A model generated the notes under the pieces. The model saw only the letters and a list, made by a program, of their open reading frames with translations, ran no database searches and was not told the DNA's origin. 64,000 bases of DNA, taken from Meandrina meandrites (lineage: Eukaryota > Cnidaria > Anthozoa > Scleractinia > Meandrinidae). Within the stretch, counting starts at the first letter, position 1; every line of letters starts with the position of its first letter. Shown here piece by piece: positions 10,801 to 22,231 of the stretch. The stretch spans positions 45,197,395 to 45,261,394 of the forward strand of contig OY855905.1 of the NCBI GenBank assembly GCA_963693305.1. The letters run 5' to 3'. The translations under genes and the position numbers were made by a program.

Positions 10801-13131
10801 TGAGGTGAGTTGGCGACAATATTTGGGTCGGTTCGGGTCGGGCCGGATCTATTAAGTTGAAAACCTAATAATAGGGATACTCTGTATGTCTGAAGCGTTC
10901 AATTTTTTGTTTAAAGGAAAAGACTTGGAGTGCAGAAACTGTAATCAAAATTCCAAGCAAGAAAGTGGAAGGCTGGGCTCTACCGGAAATGCCAGGTGGG
11001 TGGGTCATTGAAAGATTACCTCGATCAAACACAAAACTGTCTGCATTATTTGGAATTAATTATGAAATGTCACGGTTGTTTGTGTTGTTGTTTGTTTGTT
11101 CTATTTAATTTATGATTTTACCCAGTACGTTTTTGTGAAAGTTTCTCTTAGGGACAAATAAATCGAAACAAAATTTCAATGACACCACACTGTCATTGAG
11201 CCATATTTCAGTAGCTTTCACTTGTCAAAACGGGGTAATACGAACTCATACCATAGTGAGAACGGGCCAATCAGAGAGCTAGATATACAATTAAAACAGT
11301 TAATAAAGCAAGGATCTAGATTCCCTTGAGGTAAATTTCTGTTCAGTAAATTGTCCAGTCTCTCAATCGATAGTATGCTATTCGAAAATCCTTCTAAAAC
11401 CTAAATACTCTCACTGTTTTCTGAACAATACTAGAATTGTAAAAGAAACGACTTAGTTCACGGTGTTTATGTTCCTTTTCTTTGCGGTCTCTAACAAACC
11501 TAACATGTTCAAGTGAGGTTCAATTATCATTTCACGGAGATATTTTCCCTACAGGTTTGATAACGGACATTCTTCTCTCGTTGGACGATAAATACCTGTA
11601 CCTTAGCAACTGGATTCATGGAGACATAAGACAGTATGACGTCACAGACACGAAAAACCCTAAACTAGCTGGGCAGGTAGGCACAACAGCATAAATAAAA
11701 ATTAAGTCCAATAGCACCTGCTGAGACATGCTAGTTCGGTGATTCATCTTATAACAACTGAGAGGTGGTGGGTAGCTTGACCAGGCTGTTATTGTTGCTT
11801 GTGAAAAGCGAACGCCAAAAAATGAAAGATTCTTGACCTCTATTCAACTAAAAGATATTTTTGGCCTCATATAACAAGCTCGCAGTAATGCTTATCTCAA
11901 AACTAACTTAACAGGTATAGCAAGAGGTTCAGAATATTTTGTCCTAACTCGCGTGCATGGAAGGTATTTGAACTCCCACGAAGCACCTGTAGCTCAATGG
12001 AAGAGGGAACAATCGCTATGCGGAAATTTGTTGACACGAGTTGAGAAAACTCGGAATTCTTTGTTCGAGTAGCTTGTGAATAATATCTTTCTCACTGAAC
12101 AGTGTTCCTACCAAACTTCATATATCATAAAATGCCGGTTATAGACCTGGACAACGCTTTAAGGGGTTGCGAGGGTAGGCCTCCGGGTAGCTTATATCTG
12201 GGCAGTGGCTTATAAGCCCTTACCGAGTAGATTGAGTTCTCGGCGTGCAATAAGTTGTTGCTTGTTAGCTGATCTTGCCGAGTTTCTTGTTACAGCAAAA
12301 AACTGCCCAGTCACCTTGTTTTTTTTTTGTTTTTTGTTTTACTTTTTTCAGATCTTTATCAATGGTAGCATAGTCAGTGATGGTCCAGTGAAGGTGACTG
12401 AAGACTCTGAACTGAGTGGACAGCCTGCGCCATGTTACGTGAAGGGGAAGCGAGTGGAAGGAGGACCGCAGATGATTCAACTCAGTTTGGATGGCAAACG
12501 GCTTTACGTCACAACATCACTGTACAGTGTGTGGGACAATCAGTTCTACCCTAATCTCTCCAAGTAAGTATATGGCTGTGATTTTAATTGTAAGATATTT
12601 TATAAATTTTCCTGTAATTGCTTTCTGCTTAGGATAAATTTTACCAGCAGGGCAGCTCCAGATACCGGCCGAGTTGCTGATTATGGACCATCTTGTCTAA
12701 CTTAAAGTCTTCTTACTGACTGACTGACTTCAAAATTTTTTAAATGATAAGGGGTAGGGTAGGGTAGGGGGAAGCAGAAAAAATGCTGCCTGTCTAAAAT
12801 CCGACTAAGTGCACGATTTTTAAATAGATTCTTGTACAGTTTTTTGATCGAGGCTTCACTAACTTTCGAGAAAGGGCAGCCGATCTTTAATTATCCATTC
12901 AGCATCTTAATAATTACAAGTAGCTAGTATTTTGTAACATTCCATGTCTGCTGTTATTTTTCCAATAGGAAAGGCAGCATGTTGTTGCAAGTAGATGTTG
13001 ATTCAGTGAATGGCGGTCTGAAGTTGAATTCTGATTTCTGTGTGGATTTTGGAGAAGAGCCTGACGGGCCAGCACTCGCACATGAAGTGCGTTATCCGGG
13101 GGGAGACTGCTCCTCTGACATATGGCTCTAA
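7892..13131 (+). CDS. SELENBP1: selenium-binding protein 1 / methanethiol oxidase
   Basis: Ten exons encode a protein closely matching animal SELENBP1, a cytosolic enzyme that oxidises methanethiol to formaldehyde, H2O2 and H2S. Exons: 7892-8055, 8626-8696, 8980-9094, 9280-9400, 9817-9999, 10626-10804, 10917-10995, 11555-11676, 12352-12563, 12969-13131. All have GT/AG borders and compatible phases, giving 469 codons plus a short first exon (human protein 472 aa). Recognisable blocks are [66 protein letters not shown] and the C-terminal [11 protein letters not shown]. The start exon is unsettled: ATGCCTGGAAA|GTAGGT at 7538-7548 looks right in position and size, but its phase does not join exon 7892 (which begins with two bases of a codon). 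The residue matching human Cys57, reported as a selenium-binding site, is Ser (DSPSYSQV). An AATAAA lies at 13261. Confidence 0.95.
8034..8275. repeat. degenerate duplication of an exon-intron border
   Basis: Sequence around the end of SELENBP1 exon 7892-8055 (GATTCTCCTTCTTACAGCCA, then the donor GGTAGGC) recurs as GATTCTTCTTCTGACATCCA, then GGAAGGC, about 105 bases downstream. The following GGAGGGG and CTCCTCCTTTCT blocks recur too. In the second copy the donor GT has become GA, so it should not act as a competing splice site. Confidence 0.5.
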
Positions 13132-13260
13132 AATCCCACAAATCCTTCATTTGAATATGTTACTCACCAGACAGGACTCGGAGGCGAATCACACACCAAT
13201 CCATTTGAAATACAAGAGAAGATGACGCATACAGATCGGATTGTTATTTTCACTGGTCTT

Positions 13261-13266
13261 AATAAA
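13261..13266 (+). terminator. poly(A) signal of SELENBP1
   Basis: AATAAA 130 bases after the SELENBP1 stop codon, the first canonical hexamer downstream. Its position fits a short 3' UTR. Confidence 0.6.
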
Positions 13267-13383
13267 ATTCATATATTTTTGTCATCCTTAAATATCACTG
13301 TGGTCTACCTTTACTAGTAGCGAGTCTTGTCTCTTGTATAGTTCCTATTCCCCCCGGCTGCAAGTCCTATAACGCGAGATCTA

Positions 13384-13661
13384 CAATCTTGGACAAAACT
13401 AGTTGAAACATACGATTTTCACGCATTTTTCACAACATTTATGTCCCGACTTGCAAGCGGGTTAAAATATCTTATCCCCCTCCCCTTCCCCCCCCCCCTA
13501 CTCAATGTTGTTTCTTGAGGTTTGCGGTTCGACAGGCTTTGTTTAAAAAACACTAAAGCATTAACAACATTGAAATGGGGGGGAGGGGGTTGCAAAACTG
13601 AACTCTGTTGGCTAAATAAGTGGAAATTTGGTAAGTGTTTCAACAGTTTTGTCCAAGATTG
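13384..13661. mobile_element. 278-bp Tc1/mariner-like MITE
   Basis: Terminal inverted repeats CAATCTTGGACAAAACT...AGTTTTGTCCAAGATTG are flanked on each side by TA (13382-13383 and 13662-13663). The interior has C-rich and G-rich tracts (near 13485 and 13576) that are also roughly complementary. A TA duplication is typical of Tc1/mariner transposition. Non-coding. Confidence 0.75.
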
Positions 13662-14140
13662 TAGTAACTTAACAACTAGATTGAACACCAATAGGTGACC
13701 AACTTTTTCAATATGTTTTCCATTCGTTTCTCCATCACATTCGTTTCTCCATCACAGTCTGATCTTCGCGGGTAGCGGGTAAATCATTGGGGGTCGCAGG
13801 TGAAATGTCAAATCGTGAAAGAAAATGTCGCGGGTGAATAGTGACAGTGTCTTGTGAAGTAGTCGGTGTCGTGTGCGATTGGAGCGGACGCAACCATCGC
13901 ATCCCTTCTGCCTACGGACCCTTCCCACAGGTATCGCTCTCCTCCCCTACCCTCCTCAAACGGAACCCACAGTCTTACCAAAAGTCAATTAATGAAAAAA
14001 AGGTACCGAACACGAAAATTTATTATTGCATCGACACCTTTATTGTGCTTATTAACAGCTTTTAAACCAACATACAAGTGACTTGATTTAAAACCTACTT
14101 AGAAGAAGTCGCTAACAAATCGTTGCCACGGTAGTACCGA

Positions 14141-17100
14141 TCATTCCCGGATGTAAATATTACCATGGGGATTAGCGACATATTTGAGATGATTCAGGCT
14201 GTTTGTGCCACAAGGATCATGGGTAGGCCAATTAATGGTGCGCGTGTTTGCCTCGAAGTAGTAGTACTCCTTCAGCCAGGCCCAGCTTTGAGATCGCACC
14301 AGATCAGGGCCCAGGGTGGCACCAGGTGGATTTCCAGCCGTGTGCAGGATTATTTCATCAGGAACGTAATTTTGGCATTTGGATGCGACATTCTTGATAA
14401 GGCGGCACTGTATACTTCCGGCTCTGTATTCCACTAAACTTCCGGTTCCTTCTTTGCAAGCGATCCAATGGTTGATGTTGGATTTCACCATGAACTCGTG
14501 ACCCAGATTCTTCCAGTAGCTAAAATCCATGGCGTTGTAGTCTGTCTCGCTCTGTGGAGGCGTGGTTGATGGGTTAATGTTGCCAGAGTCATAGCTTATT
14601 GGCCAGTTTGGACGCGGAGTGATGGCGTTTCTACCAGACCTAAATGCCCTAGTATAAAAATAAAATGAAATCTATTACAAGAGATCCGGCAGCGCTCATC
14701 TTGCAGATTTTATGATTATAAAAAAATAAAGTGATCGACATCAATTTACTCCTCACAAATTAAAGTGCATACAGGTGGCGAAAAAATAACAAATCACTTT
14801 AGAAAACAGTCCCAAGAAAATACGCGCGCTGATTGGTTAAAAATCGTGTTTCTATAACTCGATAGAAACACAGAACTAGCACGAGCTGTTGACGCAGTTG
14901 TGTAGCAGCTCTCATAAGCTTGTAATTCTACTGGTCCTCTAGTGTAGCAGCTGCTATTGTTTTGGGGGGCTAGGGGCATTGTTCTTGTTGTTTGTTCTAT
15001 TGTTCTCTCAGCCACTCATGTGAGACATTTTGATAGTCAAAGTTAACGAATTGTTTTCGTTTTTTTCATGTTTTTCGTGTTTCTTTCGAGTTATAGAAAC
15101 ACTCGAAACGCATTCGACGGAGACTAACCCTGCAAATAAAGGTGCGCGATAAACACGTGCACGAAGCCCATAATTAAGAATCATTTCTAAGGCTTCTAGC
15201 ATTACGTATGTTTTACCCGAAGTTCGTAAAGGTGTAGCTAAACACTAGTGTCCAGCCTCCACCGTCCGTTTGTTGGTCGCAGTAGGCCTGGATCGGGTTG
15301 GCGCTGTCAGGTTTAATCCAGTATACACCAGAGCGAGCACTTGCTCTTTTGTTTTTGATTTCTTTACAAGACTTTGCAGCGTTCTGTTTAGTATCGCCTA
15401 CAATAGAACGAGAGCAAAAAATGCCTTAATTAGCATTACTTTTCATGTGGGAGGACGTGTTTCCCAGTATCCGTAACCAATTCAGTTTAAAACTGCTATA
15501 CTTCCCTTTCTCGGACGTAGAACATCTGAAATGGTCCAGAGACAATTTATTAACTCTTTGACATGATGTAACAAGGATTACATTTTTACCTTTGTATTCG
15601 TCAGTCGTGCAATTTTTCTACAAATTACCTTAGTTGCTCAGTATCCGTACAGCTAGTGAGCCCAGTATCCGACCACAACTACAATGTATTATCAGCGGTA
15701 CCAGAAACTCATAAGGAGTTGAAACGTGTAACGCGCGTTCACAGCGTTCGAATACTCAGTTTTGCCAAGTACCATATTTGGCAACACAAAGAGTTTGTAC
15801 GCGAATGATTTACACACGTAACGACACACGCAACAAAATTTTCGGTTTTGCGATAAGTCACTTGAATTTCGACCAAAACGCCGTAAATTACTCACAGAAA
15901 CTAAAGAAATTCATTACAGTATCAAGTGAAGTTCTCCAGACTAGTGAATGACGACGAAATAGAAGAATCTAACCAAATTTAAATTTATTCAACCCAAATT
16001 GTTCAAAAACAAGAACACGCATTTAGCGCGAGCTAGCGCGCGCTGTAAATTTAATCCAGATATTGCAATTTTGATTGGTTGAATTTTTTCTCGTGATTTT
16101 CCAAATATGGTACTTAATGAAAACGAATGTTCAAACGCTTTGTACAATGCGAATCATAGGTAGTTACACGTTTCAACCCTTATGGGTTTCTGGTTTCTGG
16201 CGGTACCCAACCGATATATAAGCCTTTCAATGCACTTGCAAAGAAAGTAGGCCCTTGATTCAGAACAAGAAATCGACTTAGCTAGGAACCGAGCAGTGAA
16301 TTTAAGGGTTTGCTATTCTTAGGCCTTATCTAGTCGTTTTCAATCATCAAAAAAGGTAAAAAAGGTCTCACTAAAATGAGTTAAGTGCCTTGGAAAAACG
16401 TTTAAAGTTCCATACGTTTCGGGCTTAGCCCTTCATCAGCTAAGCCCGAAACGTATGGAACTTTAAACGTTTTTCCAAGGCACTTAACTCATTTTAGTGA
16501 GACCTTTTTTACCTTTTTTGTATTTTTTAAGTGCCACGCAGCACAGGAAAATTTATTTTTCCATTTATCTTGTTTTCAATCATCCCCTGCCCAGCCCCAG
16601 GATGCTCTCAATAAAGTCTCGACGTTTCGCCTTTCTTAGCTGTCTAAAGACAGTCTAAACATCTAGCCTTACGCAAGACTTCAATGGCGCAAAGTACAGG
16701 CAAAATAATAATAATAAAAAATAAATCACTTAAGTGTCAGAGTATTTAGCACTGTTGTACTAATTGTGGACACTGTAAATAAGCAAACAAATATTACAAA
16801 TAGAATAGAAATTTGTTAAAAATCCCAACTGGTAGGAGGCTGACCAGCTGGCTATTTACAAAGCGCGGAGGAGTTGAATTCGGGACCACCGAAGACAAAT
16901 CCATCTAGTGGCAGGGAGGAGGATTTGAACCCGGGACCTCAGATTACAAGTCCAGCGCCCTGACCACTAGGCCACGCTGTCTCCTAAAAGCAAGCAAGCA
17001 GTGACTAAATGACAAGTCCTGGTTTTTGACGAAAGGGAGGAAAAAATTTCATACCAATGTTAAGATTTCCAGGCACTGTTGGTACCACTGGCGGTATAAC

Positions 17101-20100
17101 TATCCCATTCTCTACAAAGACAAACGAAGCGAAAATAACTAAAAAAGACAATCTAACAATGGAGTATTTTAAAAGCGATTTCGCATTTTACCTAAACAGT
17201 TACCGATATTTTGTAAAAAAAAAACAACAAAAAACAAAGAAGTCTGAGGCTTTCATGATAGCCTTGAGTCGTAGCCATGCCCCTTTCTGTTCTACACTGT
17301 TGGTTGTGTAAGCAGATTAAAAGCGGGCCCACATACATTTATAGTTTACATACTGACTTAATGTTATGATGAAATGAAATAAGTAAAAGCATGAAGCTAT
17401 TACCAAGGGACGGATATGATTAATTACACGATCCTTTAGGCGAGTGCTATTTGAAAGAATTTTCAAATATCAGGAGTGCTGAAATGGAAACACTTAATTG
17501 CTTGAGCTTTTATACGATAACTCCTGACTGAAAATTACGATCGCACGCGCATTAATTTGCACTGCAGTGCAAATTAATGATTAATGATAAATTTGCCTGC
17601 GCCCAGCCTATTACAAAGAAGCAATTTTCTTAGTCATGTAATAAAAGGAACTAACTAGACAATTTTAGACACTCGATGGACCACATTTTGGTTTTTGAGG
17701 TAAAACAACAAAATAGCATTCACTTTGAATTCTAAGAGGAGTGTTTTTCTTGAAAACAACCGAATAAATGTAAATAAAAGCCCCGTAAGGGGAGTGTCAA
17801 ATTCATTAAATTTTTTTTTTAAATAATGTTATTGCAATGTTTCATTAGTATGATAAGATGTGGAATTTAGGCCTCTATACGGGACACCAAATATAGAAAG
17901 AACGCGATCAAAAATAAATAAAACATTACTTACGGCATGTTTGACAGCAATTTTGCTGCATCCAAAGAGCACTGTTGGTACATTCCCCTAGTTGGGCGAA
18001 CAAGGGACAATTTTGAACGAGATCCGCACACACATTTGCAGCTTGAGGATAAAAAACAAAATATTTGCTGTTAACCCTGATTGAAAGTAATAATCAAACG
18101 AACACATAGGTTGGACCAGATCACAGCCAAACCTCTTGCCAGGGTGGGGGAGGAGCAATAAATTAAAGTCAACAAATCTTAACAGAATTTACGACTCATT
18201 GAGCCCTATCTTTTAATCCAGACATCTTTTAATCATAAACTACCCATGTCCAGTAATTTAGCAAAAATGCATATAGACTCAATGCCTTGTGCCAACCAGA
18301 ATCACCTCCCCAGGCCCTAGTGGAATTTTTGTCTGAACATGTTCAGAGATACTTTATTAACTTTATTTTGTTACCACAAAATCACAAGCGGAAATCCTAA
18401 AGTAATAATTATAAACATCTCTTACTACATGACTGGCAGCAGAGGCTTTGCAGTGAAGGAAGTGTGGAACATTTCCCTTGTTTAGCCAACACAGAACAAG
18501 ATGGAAGGACGTCCTGGCAACCTGTCAGATTAGGAACAAAAACAAAGAATGCTGTTCAGAACTCTTAAAAAAGAGTTGTTGTTTAAATCATTCTTTTTGG
18601 AGTCTTTTTCTGACAGGTAAAGGCCTTATGTGCCCCTGGACACTTAACTTGAACAAGTGTGACGATTGTAGAGAAGTTGCTCCAAAGGTTCAAATTGTAT
18701 GTCATTAAAAAAATAGAACGACATTTAAGTTCTTATCACCTTGGTTACCACCTTGGTTACCACCTTGGTTACTACCTTGGTTACTACCTTGGTTACCACC
18801 TTGGTTACTACCTTGGTTACCACCTTGGTTACCACCTTGGTTACTACCTTGGTTACCACCTTGGTTACCACCTTGGTTACCACCTTGGTTACTACCCTGG
18901 CCGAAGTTTGCTTGTTGACCGACGTTACCATGGCCCCCAATTATCTGATTACCCTTAATGTTGAAATTGGGACCATTGCCTCCCTGGTTGCCACCTTGGC
19001 CGAAGATGTTGGCTTGTTGTCCGACATTGTTGTGGCCTTTAATTTTCTGACTTTTCCAAACGTTGAAGTCATTCAAACGTTTTCCTGGAAAATGAGTATA
19101 TTAAAAAAGAATTAGCAAATACGTTTTTTCTTGGGCATCAGAGGTATTAATACGTTCTTCACTCGTGGTACGGCAACCGGCTGAGCTGTCGAAGACTCGA
19201 TTTCTTTATAGTACACTGTTAACTAAAAACAATGCCTTTTTTGAGCTGAAGTAAAACGTTGAATAGACGAAGAGCCTCAAAATGTTGTTTAAATATTCTA
19301 AACATCTTGGAATGATATCGTGGGAAATTTTCAACCTTTGCATGTTCAAGATGAATATTGATGAATACGTCTATGTCTGTTCCATAACAAATTGTTCTTA
19401 CCGATTCCAACGAACTTTGGTGGACCATTGGAAGGATCCCGCTGAAATAATAAATAGGAAACAATTTTCTCAATGCAAAGAACTTAATCATAAAATGGCA
19501 AAATTGTTACCGCTTGGATATCTTTCACTCTCGATTGAAGTACAAGATATAAACTAACTTAAAGGGACACTGTCACGAGCATAACTTCAAAAATTCAACG
19601 GCCCAAAAACATGTTTACACCATTGGAAACCTATTAACAGTGGTCAAGTGTTCTTAAAATTACTATATCAGTGTACTGAAAGCTAAATATAGAGTGATAT
19701 CACTGTGATACCATTGGGAGCTTTTGATCTCAACTTGAAAAAGTCAGCCTGACTTTTTCAAGTTCTGTCCTTATGGTTAGGAAAAATTGATGAAAACTAT
19801 TTACGGTCATCCTCTTCTTTAAACAATTTGCTAGATATCCTTCCCTTTACGTTCTAGGAGCATTTTCTGCATGGTTGAAACTACTTAGTTGTAATTTTGG
19901 TGCCATTTTACTAAAAAAGCCAAAAAATGTCCGTGACAGTGTCCCTTTAAGGTGGCTGGCAGTACTTAGTTTCCAGCATTCATTCTTTTCAGCACTTCTA
20001 CTGTGATGGATTAATACTACCAATCGTTTTAAGGGGGGTGACTCTTAACTACCAATTTGTTTCTAAGGCAGGTTTCTAATTGCTATATTTTGGAAATAAG

Positions 20101-21156
20101 ACCTCATACAGATAAGCTTTTTGCACGAGGTTGTTCTATTGAAGACTCCTCCAAGAGTTTCAAGTTGCGGCCATATTTAACGCGGCACGTGACCAGAACA
20201 GAATAAACCCTAAAACTCAAACGTCCACGTGCGTAATGTGACGTATCGTTTTTGTGAAATTCGCATTATTATAAGAGTTATGGCGTAATAAACATTCGTA
20301 TTTACAGACTTTCATCAGTAGCGTTTCCTTTTTTCGTGTTAACGGTAAAAGCATACGCCAGATTATAAAGACGGCTACGTTATCTCTGATTCGTAAGAGA
20401 AATCAGAACTTTACCCTGTTTCCGTGGAGTTTTAGGGATTTTAAATTCTAACGCGCGGTTTGGGACTGGCACTAGTTTCGCACGCGCAATGATATATTTT
20501 TCAAAGCAGGTGTACCCCTGGTGTACCCCCAAATAAAATTCACCATTTAGCGTATACAAAAAGTTTTAAAATCGCTTGCTTCAAAATACAGACTTCAGCC
20601 ATTCCTCAGCAACTGCTCTGGATCTGTAGTTAAGAGTCTCCCCCCTTAATCGACGCTACAATAATGGTATCAATAAAATGCCCAATCATTAGTGAGCAAG
20701 GTAGGACAATTTTCAACCTCTTACATTTTCGAGAAATTAAAGTGGCTCTGAACCTGCTTCCGATTTTTTTAAACTTTGTGAAAAGATGAATCTTGACATG
20801 TTGATTACAATTCAGTTATAACAAATGGGGATCACCTAGCTTGTTTTTGAGTTATTAGCACTTAAAGTTAAAATTAAGGGTGTTTACACCGGGTCGTAAC
20901 GTTGCTATGGTAACTTGTAATGTAAAAAATAGTCATAACTTTTTTACCAATGATTGGGCATTCGTTTGATACCATTATTGTAGCGTTAACTGAAAAGGAG
21001 TGGTACTAGCGATCCACCAAAGTAAAAGTGCTGAAAAATGCTGGAAACTGAAACCTTAAGGAACATGTTTACCTCAGCTTCGTGTTGGGTGTTATTCTCG
21101 AGAGGAAATGACAACACCAGGTCCAACGTTATTAACAAGACAGCAAGGTACTTCAT
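14141..21156 (-). CDS. secreted mosaic protein: SP, NQGG repeat, 2x ShKT, fibrinogen-like domain
   Basis: Eight exons join without a phase error into 472 codons: 21156-21073, 19441-19402, 19084-18740, 18521-18426, 18041-17934, 17111-17055, 15397-15217, 14648-14141. Residues 1-17 (MKYLAVLLITLDLVLSF) form a signal peptide. Exon 3 encodes an Asn/Gln/Gly-rich region with about 13 NQG(G/S) tetrapeptides (about residues 42-156). Two ShKT modules follow, one per exon: Cys spacing C-x6-C-x8-C-x9-CC-x2-C and C-x6-C-x8-C-x10-CC-x2-C. A Pro/Val spacer leads to a fibrinogen-like module with KSCKEIKN, SGVYWIKP, AYCDQQTDGGGWTLVFSYTF and a Cys-bearing C-terminal half. Introns 2-6 are all phase 1, the signature of exon-shuffled extracellular modules. 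ShKT is named after a sea anemone channel toxin, but in multidomain secreted proteins it is usually a structural or binding module. A matrix, mucus or nematocyst-wall role is inference. Possible poly(A) signals (reverse TTTATT) lie at 14039 and 14019. The C-terminal half has no family name that I can give with certainty. Confidence 0.88.
15696..16206. mobile_element. ~510-bp inverted-terminal-repeat element in an intron
   Basis: The left end GGTACCAGAAACTCATAAGG with GTTGAAACGTGTAAC is mirrored by GTTACACGTTTCAAC and CCTTATGGGTTTCTGG...GGTACC at the right end. Interior words TACCATATTTGG and CCAAATATGGTA also pair. It lies in intron 6 of the ShKT/fibrinogen-like gene. No clear target duplication. 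Confidence 0.65.
16349..16519. repeat. near-perfect 171-bp hairpin
   Basis: Arms of about 80 bases are essentially identical in reverse complement, from AAAAAAGGTAAAAAAGGTCT on the left to AGACCTTTTTTACCTTTTTT on the right, with a short loop near CCCTTCATCAG. So little decay suggests a recent insertion or repeated correction. It lies within an intron of the minus-strand gene. Confidence 0.85.
16905..16985 (-). repeat. tRNA-like SINE head (second family)
   Basis: On the minus strand there is an A-box-like TGGCCTAGTGG followed about 35 bases later by a B-box-like GGTTCAAATCC, the internal promoter of a tRNA. The acceptor ends do not pair as in a working tRNA, and the rest differs from the other SINEs here, so I call it a distinct SINE or tRNA relic. 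Confidence 0.55.
18737..18896 (-). repeat. 12-bp coding tandem repeat (NQGG)
   Basis: About 13 head-to-tail copies of a 12-base unit (ACCTTGGTTACC on the plus strand), reading Asn-Gln-Gly-Gly or Asn-Gln-Gly-Ser on the minus strand. It lies inside exon 3 of the ShKT/fibrinogen-like gene and ends at its donor CAAG|GTGATA. Copy number is likely to vary between individuals. The plus-strand frame across it (LVTT repeats) is a shadow. Confidence 0.9.
19563..19946. mobile_element. 384-bp TTAA-flanked MITE, copy 1 of 2
   Basis: Termini AGGGACACTGTCACG...CGTGACAGTGTCCCT with TTAA immediately outside each end (19559-19562, 19947-19950). The centre holds an AACTTGAAAAAGTCAG / CTGACTTTTTCAAG hairpin. 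An almost identical copy of exactly the same length lies at 48917-49300. A piggyBac-like non-autonomous family. Confidence 0.85.
20741..21055 (-). mobile_element. TTAA-flanked MITE, second copy of the 3717-4043 family
   Basis: Starts AGTGGCTCTGAACCTGC and ends GCTGGAAACTGAAACC, between TTAA at 20737-20740 and 21056-21059. Read in reverse it aligns along its whole length with 3717-4043, including the GTGACCCCCATTT / AAATGGGGATCAC region. It lies in intron 1 of the ShKT/fibrinogen-like gene. A partial third relative may be present near 51795 (GGTGGCTCTGAACCCC). Confidence 0.75.
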
Positions 21157-21222
21157 ATTCTTTTACAAAAAAAAGACAAAGAAATAAGATAATTAGTGTA
21201 GCTCGTGGACAGTGTAATGTAT

Positions 21223-22231
21223 CAGGGCCCGCGCAGCAAGATTTTGAGTGGGGGGGCTTAAGCGTGAGCCAGACTTTTTTTTGGGGGGGGGGGGGGGGGG
21301 GCGGGGGTGGGAGCAGAGGCATGCTGCCCTGGGAAAATTAGGGTTTTAGTTACTCTCAGATATCGGAAGGTGGATTTAATATTAACAAACAGTGTGTTAA
21401 AGCGCAATGCTTTTACAACTTGAAACAGCAACGGACCACAAACAACAATGGTGCTAACGTACCAGGATCTACAAGAGATTATTGCAATTTATTTGCGCTG
21501 GCCTTCGAGCTGGCGTTATTTAGATTTGCTACACCACGCTGATGAGTCCCAAAAAGGACGGAATGGCTGTCTGTGATTGTAACCCTACTTTATCGTTCTG
21601 GTCGTGTTGGTGTCTTGCAAAGTTACTTTTTCACATAGTACTTATCGGCCTTGCATTGTAATGCTTCAGGGATAAGCATACTAAACAATTAGAACCAGAC
21701 CTATAGATTTACTATCAAATCCTGCTTAAAGCAATTTAATTTACTCCAAATCAGTACTACTGCCATTAGCATTTACAAACCAGGAATCTGACGATTTTTG
21801 CCATACTTTTGCTAAACGGTGCCAAACTTTTTTCTTTCTGTTATTGCTACAATCTGCAAATTCGTTAGTGATGTCAAAAACCATTCTTCATGACTGGTAT
21901 CATTGTCAAGTTACTAAATCTCCCCTGCGTCATTGTTGGGCAAAATGTTTATTCTTCGGGCAGTCGAAACTGAATGATCATTCACCAGATGCACTCGATA
22001 CATGATTAACCAAAATGGAGTTCAAAAACAAAATTTATCACCAGCTTCTGGAAAGGGGTTCGAATGAAATACTTTTAGTAATTGTTCGTTCAATAATAAA
22101 AATAATTTTTTTTTCCTTTATTTCTTTCTTTACTTGCTTATTTACTTAAGTTCTTATTATTTTTTTTCTTTTTACTGTAAAAAAGTTGGGGGGCTAAAGC
22201 CCCCCCAGGCCCTCCCTCTGCGCGGGCCCTG
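21223..22231. mobile_element. 1.0-kb hAT-like element with 5-bp TSD
   Basis: Begins CAGGGCCCGCGCAG and ends CTGCGCGGGCCCTG, flanked by the 5-base direct repeat TGTAT (21218-21222, 22232-22236). Contains a G-rich run at 21283-21310 and a hammerhead-like core at 21539. No transposase frame is visible, so it is non-autonomous. CAGGG-type ends with 5-base duplications recur in two further elements of this window (24870-25700, 25848-26121). Confidence 0.75.
21523..21622 (+). ncRNA. hammerhead-ribozyme-like core, probably decayed
   Basis: CTGATGA is followed by a perfect stem GTCC-CAAAAA-GGAC and then GGAA, where an active hammerhead has GAAA. The flanks TTTGCTACACCACG (upstream) and GTGTTGGTGTCTTGCAAA (downstream of a GTC at 21601-21603) are partly complementary and could form stem I. 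GTC is an allowed cleavage triplet. Stem III is not convincing. The arrangement matches animal hammerhead motifs found in mobile elements, but the GAAA change suggests loss of activity. Confidence 0.4.

Noticed and set aside
16905..16985. A working tRNA gene
   Set aside because: A and B boxes are present, but the 5' and 3' acceptor sequences do not pair and the flanks resemble SINE bodies.
18659..18958. CRISPR-like regular repeat array
   Set aside because: The 12-bp units have no spacers, vary by codon-synonymous changes and encode protein. The genome is eukaryotic.
18741..19115. Plus-strand frame of Leu-Val-Thr-Thr repeats, and a second minus-strand frame of Val-Val-Thr-Lys repeats
   Set aside because: Both are other-frame readings of the 12-bp NQGG coding repeat, whose own frame has splice sites in phase with the rest of the gene.
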